The notes: generated by a model not told the origin, from the letters alone. A stretch of 42,962 nucleotides of DNA from CAVPHV01 sp964465915 (GCA_964465915.1 CAYXMJ010000005.1:1-42962); one strand, 5' to 3'; counted from the stretch's first letter, positions 1 to 9,356 are shown. Numbers and translations: made by a program.

Positions 1-1
1 G

Positions 2-1911
2 CTGGGCACCGCCGGCTCGGTCGACGTGACGGCGAGTGACCCCGACGAGACCGTCGTGGACATCGCCGACGTGGTCAACGGCGATCCCTCTCCGGGCACG
101 ATCGAGGTCGGACCAACCACACCGGCTAGTGGCCCGGGTGAGACGGCCACAGCGACTGTCGCCGTCAGCGATACCGTCGCCGCCGGTTCCTATGCGGTCG
201 ACATCACGGCAACCAACGACGCCGATCCACTCGGACCCGGCGACACCGATACGTGCACGCTGGACATCTCAGTCATTGATCTGGCCGACATCACCCCGAT
301 TTATGACATCCAGGGTTCGGGTGACGTTTCGCCGATCGTCGGCGAGGTCGTCACGACTATCGGCATCGTGGTTGGCGACTATCAGGGCAACGCCGGGCTC
401 AACGGGTTCAACATTCAGGCCCCGCTTGGTGATGGCGACCCCCAGACGTCGGACGGGATCTTCGTCTTCGACTTCTTCGACGTGCCGGCGGTTGACGTCA
501 ACATCGGCGACCTCGTGGTCGTGGAAGGTACGGTCGCCGAGTCCTTCGGACAGACGCAGCTGACGTTTGTTTCCGTGGGGAAGCTCAGCACGGGCAATGC
601 CCTGCCGCCGCCGGGGATAGTCAGCCTTCCGGTTGCTGCTATCGGTGACTTCGAGTCATTCGAGGGCATGGGCATCACGGTGCCGGGTCCGCTGTACGTC
701 ACCGACAACTTCAACTGGCATCGCAACGGCGAGGTCCAGCTTTCGGTGGGCGGTGTGCTCGACAACCCGACCAATGTCGTTGCGCCGGGCGCTCCGGCCA
801 ACGCGTTGCAGGATCTGAACAACCGAAGCCAGATCCAGTTGGACGACGGCAGCAGCACTCGGAGCCCCGCTCTGGTGCCCCCGCCATACATGGAAGCGGA
901 CAACACGCTGCGACGCGGTGGATCCGTAGCTTCGGTCGCTGGTGTGATGAGCTACAGCTTCAACGCCTACGAGATCCATCCGACCGGTCCAATCTCGTTC
1001 ACGCGAGAGAACGACCGCGTCGGGCCGCCGGATGTAGGCGGATCGATCCAGGTTGGTGCCTACAACGTCCTCAATTACTTCACCACGATCGACAACAGTG
1101 GATCCATCTGCGGGCCCGACGGTAACCAGGGGTGCCGTGGAGCGGACACTGCGAGTGAGTTCACCCGCCAGCGGGACAAGATCGTTGACGCCATCGTCGC
1201 GATCGACGCCGACGTCCTTGGACTGATGGAGATCGAGAACTATCCGGGTGATGTGCCGGTTGCCGACCTGGTTGCCGGGCTCAACGCAGCAGCCGGTGCC
1301 GGGACCTATGACTACATCGCGACCGGGGCCGTCGGCGAAGACGCCATTCGCCAGGCGATTGTTTACCAGCCCGATACCGTGACTCCGGTGGGCAGCTTTG
1401 CGCTGCTCGACGAGTCTGTGGATTCGCGGTTCCTGGATGAGAAGAACCGGCCGGCGATCGCCCAAACGTTCGAGGAGAACGCTACGGGTGAGCGATTGAC
1501 CGTTGCCGTCAATCACTTGAAGTCGAAGGGCTCACCGTGTGACGACGTCGGCGATCCCGACGCGGGAGACGGTCAGGGCAGATGCAATGGCGTCCGAACC
1601 GCGGCCGCGGAGGCAATGGTCGACTGGCTGGCGGGGGACCCGACGGGGAGCGGCGATCCTGACTTCCTCATCACGGGCGACCTCAATGCCTACGCAATGG
1701 AGGACCCGATCGCCGTTCTGACGGATGCCGGTTATGTCGACATGGTTGCCGAACAGGCGGCAGACGACTACTCGTTCGTCTTCTTCGGCCAATCGGGGTA
1801 TCTCGACCACGCTCTGGCTTCGCCGAGTTTGGCAGCGAAGACCCTTGGTACGGGCTTCTGGCATACCAATGCCGACGAGCCGAGGGGTCTCGACTACAAC
1901 CAAGAGAACAA
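2..1911 (+). CDS. Secreted ExeM/NucH-like nuclease, module 1 (partial)
   Basis: The reading frame enters from the left edge and runs into a gap. Residues of about 1-90 look like beta-rich Ig-type repeats; a lipocalin-free OB-fold-like region of the extracellular nuclease type follows (from the DITPIYDIQG segment), then an endonuclease/exonuclease/phosphatase (EEP) domain. EEP motifs visible: GAYNVLNY (Asn), LGLMEIEN (metal-binding Glu), VNHLKSKG (His), ITGDLNAY (Asp/Asn). The terminal DHDP motif is lost in the gap. Two Cys pairs (CGPDG...GC and CDDVG...RC) suit an exported enzyme. The family are Mg-dependent extracellular DNases used in DNA scavenging and biofilm turnover. No N-terminus is visible, so export is inferred from family and composition. 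Confidence 0.85.
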
Positions 1912-2011
1912 NNNNNNNNNNNNNNNNNNNNNNNNNNNNNNNNNNNNNNNNNNNNNNNNNNNNNNNNNNNNNNNNNNNNNNNNNNNNNNNNNNNNNNNNN
2001 NNNNNNNNNNN
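1912..2011. other. Assembly gap (100 N)
   Basis: Exactly 100 N, the usual placeholder for a gap of unknown size. By comparison of the two flanking nuclease modules, the end of one EEP domain (including the DHDP motif) and the first ~95 residues of the next OB-like region are missing. At least ~390 bp are therefore likely absent, or an end and a start of two separate genes. Confidence 0.95.
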
Positions 2012-4062
2012 GTGACGATCATCGGCAGCGACTCAGTCCTGCCAACGGCAGTGGTCATGCCGGTGACGGATCAGAGTGACTTCGAGATCTTCGAAGGCAT
2101 GCTGGTGGTGTTCCCGCAGGCGATGGCCGCCACGGACCACTTCAACCTCCACCGCTTCGGTGAGGTTGAGCTGGCCTTTGGAGGTCGGCAGTTCCAGCCG
2201 ACCAACTTCGTGTCGCCGGTCTTCCCGTTCGACGACAACGGGATTCCGACGGTGGCCGACGTGCTCGAGCCGGATCGGGTTCTGCTCGATGACGGCAACC
2301 GGAACCAGTTCCCGGATGAGGTGCCGTACCTCAATGCCGACGGGACCTTGCGACTGGGTGACACCGTGACCGGTCTGACCGGGAATATGGCCTACTCGTT
2401 CAGCCGATACAAGATCGAGCCGACCGAGGATGTGGCGTTTGCCCCCGTCAATGTTCGGCCGGGTGAGGAAGCACCGGATGTCGGTGGCGACCTGCGGGTG
2501 GCCAGCTACAACCTGCTCAACTACTGGACGACGATCGACGACGGATCGATCCCGTTCCCGGACAGCCCGCGCGGCGCCGACTCAGACGCTGAGTTCGAGC
2601 GGCAGCGGGCCAAGACGGTGAAGGCGATCCTGGCGATGGACGCCCAGATCATTGGGCTCCAGGAATTGGAGAACAACGGTCCGGACGCCATCGGCGACCT
2701 AGTGAGTGCGCTGAACGACGCCACTGCGCCGGGGACGTGGGCGGCGGTTCCGGATGCGGCCTACCCGGGTGGCATCGAGAGCACCAACGCCATCAAGGTC
2801 GGGATCATCTACCAACCCGCCGTCGTGGCACCGCTCGGACCGCCGGTGGCGGATCCTGCTCCGGTGTTCGCCGAGGACCGTCCCCCGGTGGCGCAGACCT
2901 TCGTGGCCGACGGCGAGGTGTTCACCGTGATGGTGAACCACTTCAAGTCGAAGGGTTGCACCGGTGCAGCCGGCGGCGACCTCGACCAGAACGATGGCCA
3001 GGCCTGCTACAACGAGCGACGGACCAACCAGGCCGCCGCGGTGCTCGACTTCGTTGAGGCGCTGCAAGCGGCGACGGGTGACGATGACGTGCTCGTCATC
3101 GGCGACCTGAACTCGTACCTGGCTGAAGACCCGATTACGGAGCTCGAGACGGGGCTGGACAACCTGGTTGATGCCTACATCGATACGACGGACCAGTACT
3201 CATTTGTGTTCTTCGGGATGGCCGGCATGCTCGANNNNNNNNNNNNNNNNNNNNNNNNNNNNNNNNNNNNNNNNNNNNNNNNNNNNNNNNNNNNNNNNNN
3301 NNNNNNNNNNNNNNNNNNNNNNNNNNNNNNNNNNTCGATACGACGGACCAGTACTCATTTGTGTTCTTCGGGATGGCCGGCATGCTCGATTACGCGTTCT
3401 CCACCGAGGCGTTGACATCAAAGGTGACGGGAACTGCGGTGTGGCACATCAATGCCGACGAGCCGCGGGTGCTCGACTACAACGATGACATCGTTGATCC
3501 GGGCGAGCGCAGCTCCGAGTTCATGCAGGAACTGTTCGATCCGAACATCGTCTACCGGTCTTCGGACCACGATCCCGTGATCGTCGGGCTCGAATTAGGC
3601 AGCACAACGGCCCGGGATTTGAAGGACGAGGCGTACGACGAGGTTGTCGACCTGCTCCCGACTGGGGACAACAAGGTCGACGAGGACCTGCGATTCGCCA
3701 AGTCCCGCATCTGGCAGAGCCTGCGTGGCGTGTACTGGCAGACGGCCAACACCCTGCGCAACAACGGCGCGGCGGTGTTCACCCACGAGTACAACGCAGC
3801 TCGCAAGCTCGACCCGATCGCAGCCGGTGAGGGCTCGACCGCCATCGGCGCCGGAGCAGCCGAATCCAAGCTGGTTGCGGCCGACTACCTGTTGGCTCGC
3901 TACGAGTTGGAGCGGGCGATTGCCGGCTTCGGCAGTCCGGTGAAGATCGCCGAAGCCGAAGACGCCTTCGCCAGAGGAGAGGCTGCAATGGCTGCAGGTG
4001 ACTATCTCGCAGCCATCAGCTACTACCGGTGGGCCTGGATTCGGGCTCGCCAAGCGACGTAG
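2012..4062 (+). CDS. Secreted ExeM/NucH-like nuclease, module 2 with C-terminal helical domain
   Basis: This is a paralogue of the preceding module, roughly half identical by eye. It opens mid OB-like region, then has a full EEP domain: ASYNLLNY, IGLQELEN, VNHFKSKG, IGDLNSY and, after the second gap, SSDHDPVIVGLEL. About 155 Ala/Glu/Arg-rich, probably helical residues follow to the TAG stop; no LPXTG or transmembrane anchor is seen. The frame appears shifted at the N run 3235-3334, but the gap is false: bases 3180-3234 repeat exactly as 3335-3389, and deleting the 155 extra bases restores one open frame. It may be the second half of the same gene as module 1 or a separate tandem gene; the first gap hides which. 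Confidence 0.85.
3235..3334. other. Spurious assembly gap (100 N) between overlapping contig ends
   Basis: The 55 bases before the N run (3180-3234) are identical to the 55 bases after it (3335-3389). The contig ends overlap and should have been merged. Removing 155 bases restores the nuclease frame. Confidence 0.95.
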
Positions 4063-4085
4063 CGCGGCCAATCGTAACGAGGAGA

Positions 4086-4112
4086 GGGGCGGGCACCGTG
4101 CCCGCCCCTTTT
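4086..4112 (+). terminator. Rho-independent terminator after the nuclease gene
   Basis: Perfect 10-bp GC stem (4086-4095 with 4099-4108), 3-nt loop, followed by TTTT. It lies 24 bp past the nuclease stop and between convergent genes. Confidence 0.85.
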
Positions 4113-4133
4113 CTGTTCTGGTCGGTGGTCGCC

Positions 4134-4352
4134 TCAGCGGACGGCGAAGGCGAGTTTCACCGTGGCGCGGTACTGGGAGACCCGGCCGTCGACGACTCGG
4201 GCATTGAGGCGCTTGACTTCCACGCCGGTGATTCCGCGGATGCTCTCGGCGGCTTTGGCAACGGCCTGCTGCACGGCGTCCTCGAACCCAACTTCAGAGA
4301 TGCCGATCACCTCGATGACTTTGACCGCTCCGGCCTCGATGAACTCGCCCAC
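4134..4352 (-). CDS. Dodecin family protein
   Basis: A 72-residue protein of dodecin length, matching the family in its start (VKVIEVIG), the central helix (FEDAVQQAVAKAAESIRG) and the C-terminal strands (VSQYRATVKLAFAV). Dodecins assemble as cytosolic dodecamers that store flavins or CoA. The start chosen is GTG at 4352, because AGGAGG (4357-4362) sits 4 nt before it; the open frame continues upstream without family similarity. The flavin-stacking Trp of classic dodecins (RWFEV) is replaced by Gly/Val (TGVEV), as in a subgroup with uncertain ligand. The gene is convergent with the nuclease and divergent from the next gene. Confidence 0.85.
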   Translation of the reverse strand: MGEFIEAGAVKVIEVIGISEVGFEDAVQQAVAKAAESIRGITGVEVKRLNARVVDGRVSQYRATVKLAFAVR

Positions 4353-4417
4353 GATTCCTCCTGAAGTGTCTGCCGTTTCTGGCGATGCTATCAAGACATG
4401 CATTCCTCCATCGCAGT

Positions 4418-4423
4418 TAGCCT
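4418..4423 (+). promoter_or_regulatory. -10 element TAGCCT for the 4430 gene
   Basis: TAGCCT ends 6 nt before the GTG start and there is no Shine-Dalgarno: the leaderless layout seen repeatedly in this window. Confidence 0.55.
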
Positions 4424-4429
4424 GAGACC

Positions 4430-4837
4430 GTGGCGCAGGATCTGAGCTATTCCCAGCGGGGAGGACTACGACGGCCGGCCGGCGGTATCGCCGCATTGGT
4501 GCTGCCAACCGTGTTGGTGGTTGCCGCGCTCGGGGTCGGGTTCGGCCAGGGCGGCGACATGTCGGACGTCGCTTCGTCGATTCTCGCTTCGCTGGTCTTT
4601 GTGCTGGCCGCCCCCACGGCCTGGGTCTTCGCCATCGACTTCATCGAGGCCGAGCGCTTCACCGTGGTCTTCGTTTCCATTCTCACCAGCTTCCCGGTGT
4701 GGTACCTCCTCGGGTCGGCCATGGCCGGCCTGTCGGACACATGGTCGGAGTGGCTGCGCCGCTATCTGACCTTTACCACCATCTGGATCACGGCGAACGT
4801 GATCCTGATCGTGTTGATCGCCCAACTCCTGGGCTGA
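4430..4837 (+). CDS. Small integral membrane protein, unknown function
   Basis: I do not recognise this 135-residue protein. It has four hydrophobic segments: ~20-38 (IAALVLPTVLVVAALGVGF), ~46-70, ~76-97 and ~112-134. A short basic N-terminus and acidic residues between segments 2 and 3 (IDFIEAERF) are the only polar features. The GTG start is supported by the -10 hexamer 6 nt upstream. It ends 28 bp before the nitroreductase, which has its own promoter-like hexamer, so the two need not be an operon. Confidence 0.7.
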   Translation: MAQDLSYSQRGGLRRPAGGIAALVLPTVLVVAALGVGFGQGGDMSDVASSILASLVFVLAAPTAWVFAIDFIEAERFTVVFVSILTSFPVWYLLGSAMAGLSDTWSEWLRRYLTFTTIWITANVILIVLIAQLLG

Positions 4838-4853
4838 GAGTATCTCGGCTGAG

Positions 4854-4859
4854 TACGCT
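4854..4859 (+). promoter_or_regulatory. -10 element TACGCT for the nitroreductase
   Basis: TACGCT with a 6-nt spacer to the ATG at 4866 and no ribosome binding site; leaderless mRNA predicted. Confidence 0.6.
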
Positions 4860-4865
4860 CTGGTC

Positions 4866-5522
4866 ATGGAACTCAACGAAGCTCTCTACACAACTCGGGC
4901 GATGCGCCGAGTCAAGCCGGATCCGGTCCCCGGCGAGGTGGTCGCCGCGATGATGGACGCCGCCGTGCGGGCTCCATCGGGCGGCAACTCCCAGAATTGG
5001 CGATGGCTCACGGTTACCGATCGGGACACGATGCAGCGGCTGGGTGATTTGTACCGCTCGGCATGGGAGGAACTGACCTCCACGTACTACGCCGGACGGC
5101 TCGAGCAGGCCGAAGCTCGCGGCGACGAGAAGACCATCAGGGTGATGAAGTCATCACAATGGCTCGCCGACAACTTCGAGCAGGTGCCTCTGGTGGTACT
5201 GCCGTTCCACCGCAACGACCCGACCGGGGCGTCGATCTACCCGGCAGTGTGGAGCCTCATGCTCGAGGCTCGCGGCCACGGGGTGGGCACAACACTCACG
5301 ACCGTGCTCGGCATGTTCCAAGGGCCGGCTCTCTTCGAACTGTTGGGGGTTCCGACGGACAAGGGTTGGTCGAACGCGGCAGCCATCACGTGCGGATATC
5401 CGCTCGGCCGCTGGGGGGTTGCGGCCCGGGCCCCCGTGCACCAGGTGGTCTACAGCGAGACGTGGGGCACCGGACCCAACTGGGTGATTGCCCAGCCACT
5501 CTGGCCCACCGACTCTGCGTAG
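4866..5522 (+). CDS. Nitroreductase family FMN-dependent oxidoreductase
   Basis: A 218-residue single-domain nitroreductase. The N-terminal FMN-phosphate site (TTRAMRRVKPDPV, ~8-20), the APSGGNSQNWRWL segment (~36-48) and the C-terminal GYPLGRWG motif (~176-183), which contacts flavin in many members, are all present. The family reduces nitro groups, quinones or enones with NAD(P)H in the cytosol; the substrate cannot be told from sequence. The ATG at 4866 lies 6 nt after a -10 hexamer. It converges on the dgt-like gene with a 20-bp gap. Confidence 0.88.
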   Translation: MELNEALYTTRAMRRVKPDPVPGEVVAAMMDAAVRAPSGGNSQNWRWLTVTDRDTMQRLGDLYRSAWEELTSTYYAGRLEQAEARGDEKTIRVMKSSQWLADNFEQVPLVVLPFHRNDPTGASIYPAVWSLMLEARGHGVGTTLTTVLGMFQGPALFELLGVPTDKGWSNAAAITCGYPLGRWGVAARAPVHQVVYSETWGTGPNWVIAQPLWPTDSA

Positions 5523-5542
5523 ACCGGCGACGGGCTCCTCGG

Positions 5543-6541
5543 TCAGAAGAGCCGGGGCCGGAACAGCTCGTCGTGGGTGCGGATGGCGAACCGATCAGTC
5601 ATGCCGGCTACGTAGTCGATGACTTGGGTGAGTGTGTCGGCGTCGTCGTGGCGGTAGCTCTCGGGGATCTCGTCCGGGTGGGCTACGAAGTAGTCGACCA
5701 GATCGTGGACGATCCCGATGACCTTGCGTCGCTGATCCTCGGTCTCAGGGCGCAGATAGACACGTTCAAACATGAAGCTGCGGAGGTCGGTCATGACGCT
5801 GAGCATTTCCGGCTCCATGGTGACTGCTCCGGCTCGCAATGACTCATCGACAACTGCGGAGATCATCGATGCGATCCACTGGCTGCCTGGTTCGCCGAAC
5901 GTCGCAAGCGATTGCGCCGGGAGATCGCTGTAGCCGATGACGTCCGCCCGCATGGCATCCTCGACGTCGGCGGCGAGGTAGGCGATGCGGTCTGCGAACC
6001 GGCAGATCCAACCCTCGGGGGTGGCCGGCAACTCGGGAATCTTCCACGAGTGGGCTCGGATTCCGTCGAGTACCTCCCAGGTGAGGTTGACCGGCTCGAG
6101 CACCTCGAAGATACGTACCCCCTGGGCCGAGTGGAGCCATTCCCCCTCGACATAGTCACTCAGGGCATCCTCACCGGTGTGACCAAACGGTGAGTGGCCG
6201 ACGTCGTGGGCGAGGCAGATGGCCTCTGTCAGGTCCTCATTGAGGCCGAGGGCACGGGCAATCGTTCGGCCAATCTGATTCACTTGCAGGGTGTGGGTCA
6301 GCCGGGTGACGAAGTGGTCACCTTCGGGATTCATGAAGACCTGTGTCTTGTGCTTCAGGCGCCGAAAGGCCTTGGTGTGCAGCACCCGGTCGCGATCGCG
6401 GGCGAAGGCGGTGCGGAAGGGATCCGGAGCCTCGGGCACGGCGCGCCCCACCGTATCGACCGCCAAGGTCGCGGCCGGCGCCAGCATTTCAGCCTCGATC
6501 CGCTCGACGTCCCCGCGGGTGCGGCGGCCGAAGTCACTCAT
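5543..6541 (-). CDS. dgt: Deoxyguanosinetriphosphate triphosphohydrolase-like protein
   Basis: A 332-residue HD-domain enzyme. Motifs in order: FRRLKHKTQVF (~59-69), RLTHTLQVNQIGRTIAR (first metal His), AICLAHDVGHSPFGHTGEDAL (HD pair and GHSPFGHxGE signature) and FADRIAYLAADVEDAM (distal Asp). Enzymes of this family split dNTPs to deoxynucleosides and triphosphate, controlling the dNTP pool; the shorter 'dGTPase-like' branch fits here. It starts 24 bp after the phnE stop on the same strand, so it is probably co-transcribed with phnDCE although no functional link is known. Confidence 0.92.
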   Translation of the reverse strand: MSDFGRRTRGDVERIEAEMLAPAATLAVDTVGRAVPEAPDPFRTAFARDRDRVLHTKAFRRLKHKTQVFMNPEGDHFVTRLTHTLQVNQIGRTIARALGLNEDLTEAICLAHDVGHSPFGHTGEDALSDYVEGEWLHSAQGVRIFEVLEPVNLTWEVLDGIRAHSWKIPELPATPEGWICRFADRIAYLAADVEDAMRADVIGYSDLPAQSLATFGEPGSQWIASMISAVVDESLRAGAVTMEPEMLSVMTDLRSFMFERVYLRPETEDQRRKVIGIVHDLVDYFVAHPDEIPESYRHDDADTLTQVIDYVAGMTDRFAIRTHDELFRPRLF

Positions 6542-6565
6542 CCGATCGTTCGCCTCTCGTTTGCG

Positions 6566-8551
6566 TTACACCATCCGCTCACGCAGACGTGAACTGATGT
6601 AGTCCATGGTTGCGACGACGATCGCAATGGCGAGCATCTGTGCCGCGGCCGCCCGGTACTGCAGCAACTGGATGTTCTGCTGCAAGAGGAAGCCGATGCC
6701 GCCACCACCGGCAAAGCCGATGATGGTGGACATGCGCACGTTGATGTCCCACCGGTACATCGTGAACGAGATGTAGGGCGGCACGATCTGAGGCACGACC
6801 GCATAGATGACCGTCTGCAGCCGGGTGGCCCCGGTGGCCCTGACGGCCTCGAGTGGGCCCACTTGTATGCTCTCGACCTGTTCCGAGTAGAGCTTGGCCA
6901 GCGCCGCTGCCGTGTGCAGCGACAGGGCGAGCATTCCGGCGAACGGGCCAAACCCGACCCACACCACGAACACGATGACCATGACGAGCGGCTCAATCGA
7001 CCGCAGCGTGTTGAAGATCGTGCGGGCGATGTAGTAGATGATCAGCCCGATCTTGACCGTGTCCGAGGTCCGTTTGCGGATGGCCAGATAGACGCCGGTG
7101 AGCGCCCCGATGATGAAGCCGGCGATAGCGAACGTCCCCGCGGATATGCCGGGAATGATGTCGAACAGCGTGACCTCGTAGAGCCAGTCGATCAGCCGAC
7201 CGATCATCATCCCAATGATGCCGGCGGCCAATGCCGCCAGCGGCAAGTTCACGATGAGGATCGTCGACCGAGAGAGGTGCGACCGCAGGAAGTACCCAAT
7301 TCGCGACCCCAGGGCCATGAAGATCCCGATCCCGAAGAGTGCCGCGATCGCGGGAAGCGTCAACTCCAGGATCTCGCCCATGATGGCGACGAAGTTCCCG
7401 AGGAAGGCGAAGACTCCGAGGTGGGGTGCAATCGCCCGACCGACGTGGATCGACAAGACGGCAAAGACGTTCAGCCAAATCAGGAAGGCGAAGAGCGACG
7501 CGACGATGACGAGATTGCGCTGGATCTTCAGACTTCTCGGTGGTGGTTCCTCCTCGCTCACAGGAAGGGCCCAGCGCAATGCGAAGAACATTCCGATTGG
7601 GATGAGGACCATCAGGACGAGACGCGCCCAGTCATTCGTACTGAGGGTTTCGGAGACACTCCGCATCCACTGCGATGCCATGATGCCGACTGCGGCACCG
7701 ATCGGGATCGCCAGCAGATTCAACGAAAGGTTGGTCACGGTGGTCGATACGTCTCGCATCAGGTTGCGCGACGCCAGGAAGGAGAGGGGAAGGGCGATCG
7801 CAGTACCGATGGTCGTGGCGAGGAACGCCATCAGCACGGTCTCCATGATCTTCTCAAGCGTCAGGGTCAGGTTCTCCGAAGGACGGGGTGACCACGTCTT
7901 TTCGCCCTCGTCCTCGACTCCGTTGTTGTTGGCGTCGGTCCACACTCGCACCGGCGCCAGGTATGAGCCGACGTTGACGCGGGTCAAGGCCTCGATCTGC
8001 TGCGGATTCTCCGATTCTCGTTCCGGTAGTTCAACGTCGACCGAGAACGTGCCGTCTTGGCCGACTTCGAACGGTTCCATCAGCGGCAGGCTCACTGCAA
8101 ACTCGGAGTCGGGAATGAACAGGAGGCCGGTTCGCGAGCGGGGCTCGAAGCCCACCCCCTCAACGGTGACGGTGTCGTCAGGCGAAGCGCACGATGGGGT
8201 CACGATCAGATAGGGCGTCTCGCTGGTATCAGTCTCCGGCCCGTTGCCGCCGGGGGGACAGGGGACCAGAACGTCGGCAACGACGGTGATTTCCTCTTTG
8301 TCGAAGGTCACGAGGTCGGGCCTGACCAGCGCCCGCAGAATGCGCACGAGTTGTTCCCGTCGGACCGGGCTGCGCACTTCGCCGAGGTCGACCTCGGTTT
8401 CCTGAACGGCAAACGAGTAGAGGAGGATCGCGACGATCCCGGCCACGAAGAACCAAATCGTGCGCTTGAAGCGCCGCTTCTCGCGTGCCTTGCGCTCATC
8501 GTGCTCTTCAACCGTCTCTTGGTGGCTCGGCGAATCGTTGCGGTCAGCCAA
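6566..8551 (-). CDS. phnE: PhnE-type ABC permease with large extracellular and intramembrane insertions
   Basis: Permease partner of PhnC/PhnD. The start is TTG at 8551, overlapping the phnC stop (TTGGCTGA) with AGGAGG about 9 nt before it, giving 661 residues against ~260-290 usual. Layout: TM ~32-49; extracellular ~50-230 with an IPT/Ig-like stretch (~115-175) and a Ca-loop-like DANNNGVEDEGE (206-217); first permease half ~234-264 (TTIGTAIALPLSFLASRNL); a ~240-residue insertion with about six hydrophobic segments; second half ~506-661, including LEAVRATGA (568-576), the EAA-type loop that contacts the ATPase. All canonical PhnE motifs are present around the insertion, so it is probably functional. 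The frame is continuous, so this is not an assembly fusion. Confidence 0.9.
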   Translation of the reverse strand: MADRNDSPSHQETVEEHDERKAREKRRFKRTIWFFVAGIVAILLYSFAVQETEVDLGEVRSPVRREQLVRILRALVRPDLVTFDKEEITVVADVLVPCPPGGNGPETDTSETPYLIVTPSCASPDDTVTVEGVGFEPRSRTGLLFIPDSEFAVSLPLMEPFEVGQDGTFSVDVELPERESENPQQIEALTRVNVGSYLAPVRVWTDANNNGVEDEGEKTWSPRPSENLTLTLEKIMETVLMAFLATTIGTAIALPLSFLASRNLMRDVSTTVTNLSLNLLAIPIGAAVGIMASQWMRSVSETLSTNDWARLVLMVLIPIGMFFALRWALPVSEEEPPPRSLKIQRNLVIVASLFAFLIWLNVFAVLSIHVGRAIAPHLGVFAFLGNFVAIMGEILELTLPAIAALFGIGIFMALGSRIGYFLRSHLSRSTILIVNLPLAALAAGIIGMMIGRLIDWLYEVTLFDIIPGISAGTFAIAGFIIGALTGVYLAIRKRTSDTVKIGLIIYYIARTIFNTLRSIEPLVMVIVFVVWVGFGPFAGMLALSLHTAAALAKLYSEQVESIQVGPLEAVRATGATRLQTVIYAVVPQIVPPYISFTMYRWDINVRMSTIIGFAGGGGIGFLLQQNIQLLQYRAAAAQMLAIAIVVATMDYISSRLRERMV

Positions 8552-9296
8552 CGCGCTCAGCCTCCTGCCCGTAGATCTCTTCGAAGCGGGCGTCGTCGAT
8601 CTCTGCCGCAGTGCCCGAGAAAACGAGTTTGCCTTCGTTGAGGGCAATCACCCGCTCTGAATAGCGCTGGACGAGGTCGAGGAAGTGCAAGCTGCACAAC
8701 ACCGTGACCCCGTCCTCCTGATTGATCTGCTCGAGGTACTGCATGATCGAATGCGCCAGCACCGGGTCGAGGCTGGCGACCGGTTCGTCGGCGAGGATCA
8801 TCTCCGGCTCCTGGATCATGGCGCGGGCAATTCCGACTCGCTGCTGCTGACCGCCCGAGAGGGCATCGGCTCGATAGTAGGTCCGCTCCTCGAGGCCGAA
8901 CCGGTCGAGTTGATGGTGGGCTGAAGCCATGTCCTGTTTCGAGAAGCGGTTGATGAGTGAGAGGGCGGGGTTGGTGTAACCGAGGCGACCCGACAACACG
9001 TTGGTCATCACTTTGGAGCGATGGACCAGATTGAAGTGCTGGAAGACCATCCCGATGCGGCGCCGAATCCGCCGCAGATCCTCTTGGGAGGCGGCGGTGA
9101 TGTCGATGTCGTTCCAGAGGATCCGGCCCTCGGTCGGCTCGATCAAGCGGTTGATGCAGCGCAGCAGGGTCGACTTGCCCGAACCGCTGAGACCGATGAC
9201 GGCCAGAAACTCACCTTTGGGGACTTCGAAGCTGACGTCCTCCAGGGCCACGGTCCCGCCCTCGTAGACCATGGTCAGATGCTCGACTTTCAGCAC
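8544..9296 (-). CDS. phnC: Phosphonate/phosphate ABC transporter ATP-binding protein
   Basis: A 250-residue ABC ATPase with Walker A GLSGSGKST, Q-loop VFQHFNLV, signature ALSGGQQQRVGIAR, Walker B MILADEPVASLD and H-loop CSLHFL. The motif spacing and the ending match PhnC, which powers import of phosphonates, phosphite or related phosphorus compounds delivered by PhnD. It overlaps phnE by 8 nt, indicating translational coupling. A strong hairpin lies between it and phnD. No C-P lyase genes are in the window, so the actual substrate is open. Confidence 0.93.
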   Translation of the reverse strand: MLKVEHLTMVYEGGTVALEDVSFEVPKGEFLAVIGLSGSGKSTLLRCINRLIEPTEGRILWNDIDITAASQEDLRRIRRRIGMVFQHFNLVHRSKVMTNVLSGRLGYTNPALSLINRFSKQDMASAHHQLDRFGLEERTYYRADALSGGQQQRVGIARAMIQEPEMILADEPVASLDPVLAHSIMQYLEQINQEDGVTVLCSLHFLDLVQRYSERVIALNEGKLVFSGTAAEIDDARFEEIYGQEAERVG

Positions 9297-9356
9297 GTAT
9301 TCAGCTCCTCACTCCCAGGTCGAGTGCCGTCGGCGGCACATCATCTCAGAAACGCG

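Noticed and set aside
6863..8213. Long plus-strand open frames across the phnE gene
   Set aside because: Composition is Asp/Arg/Gln shadow sequence opposite membrane helices; no domain.
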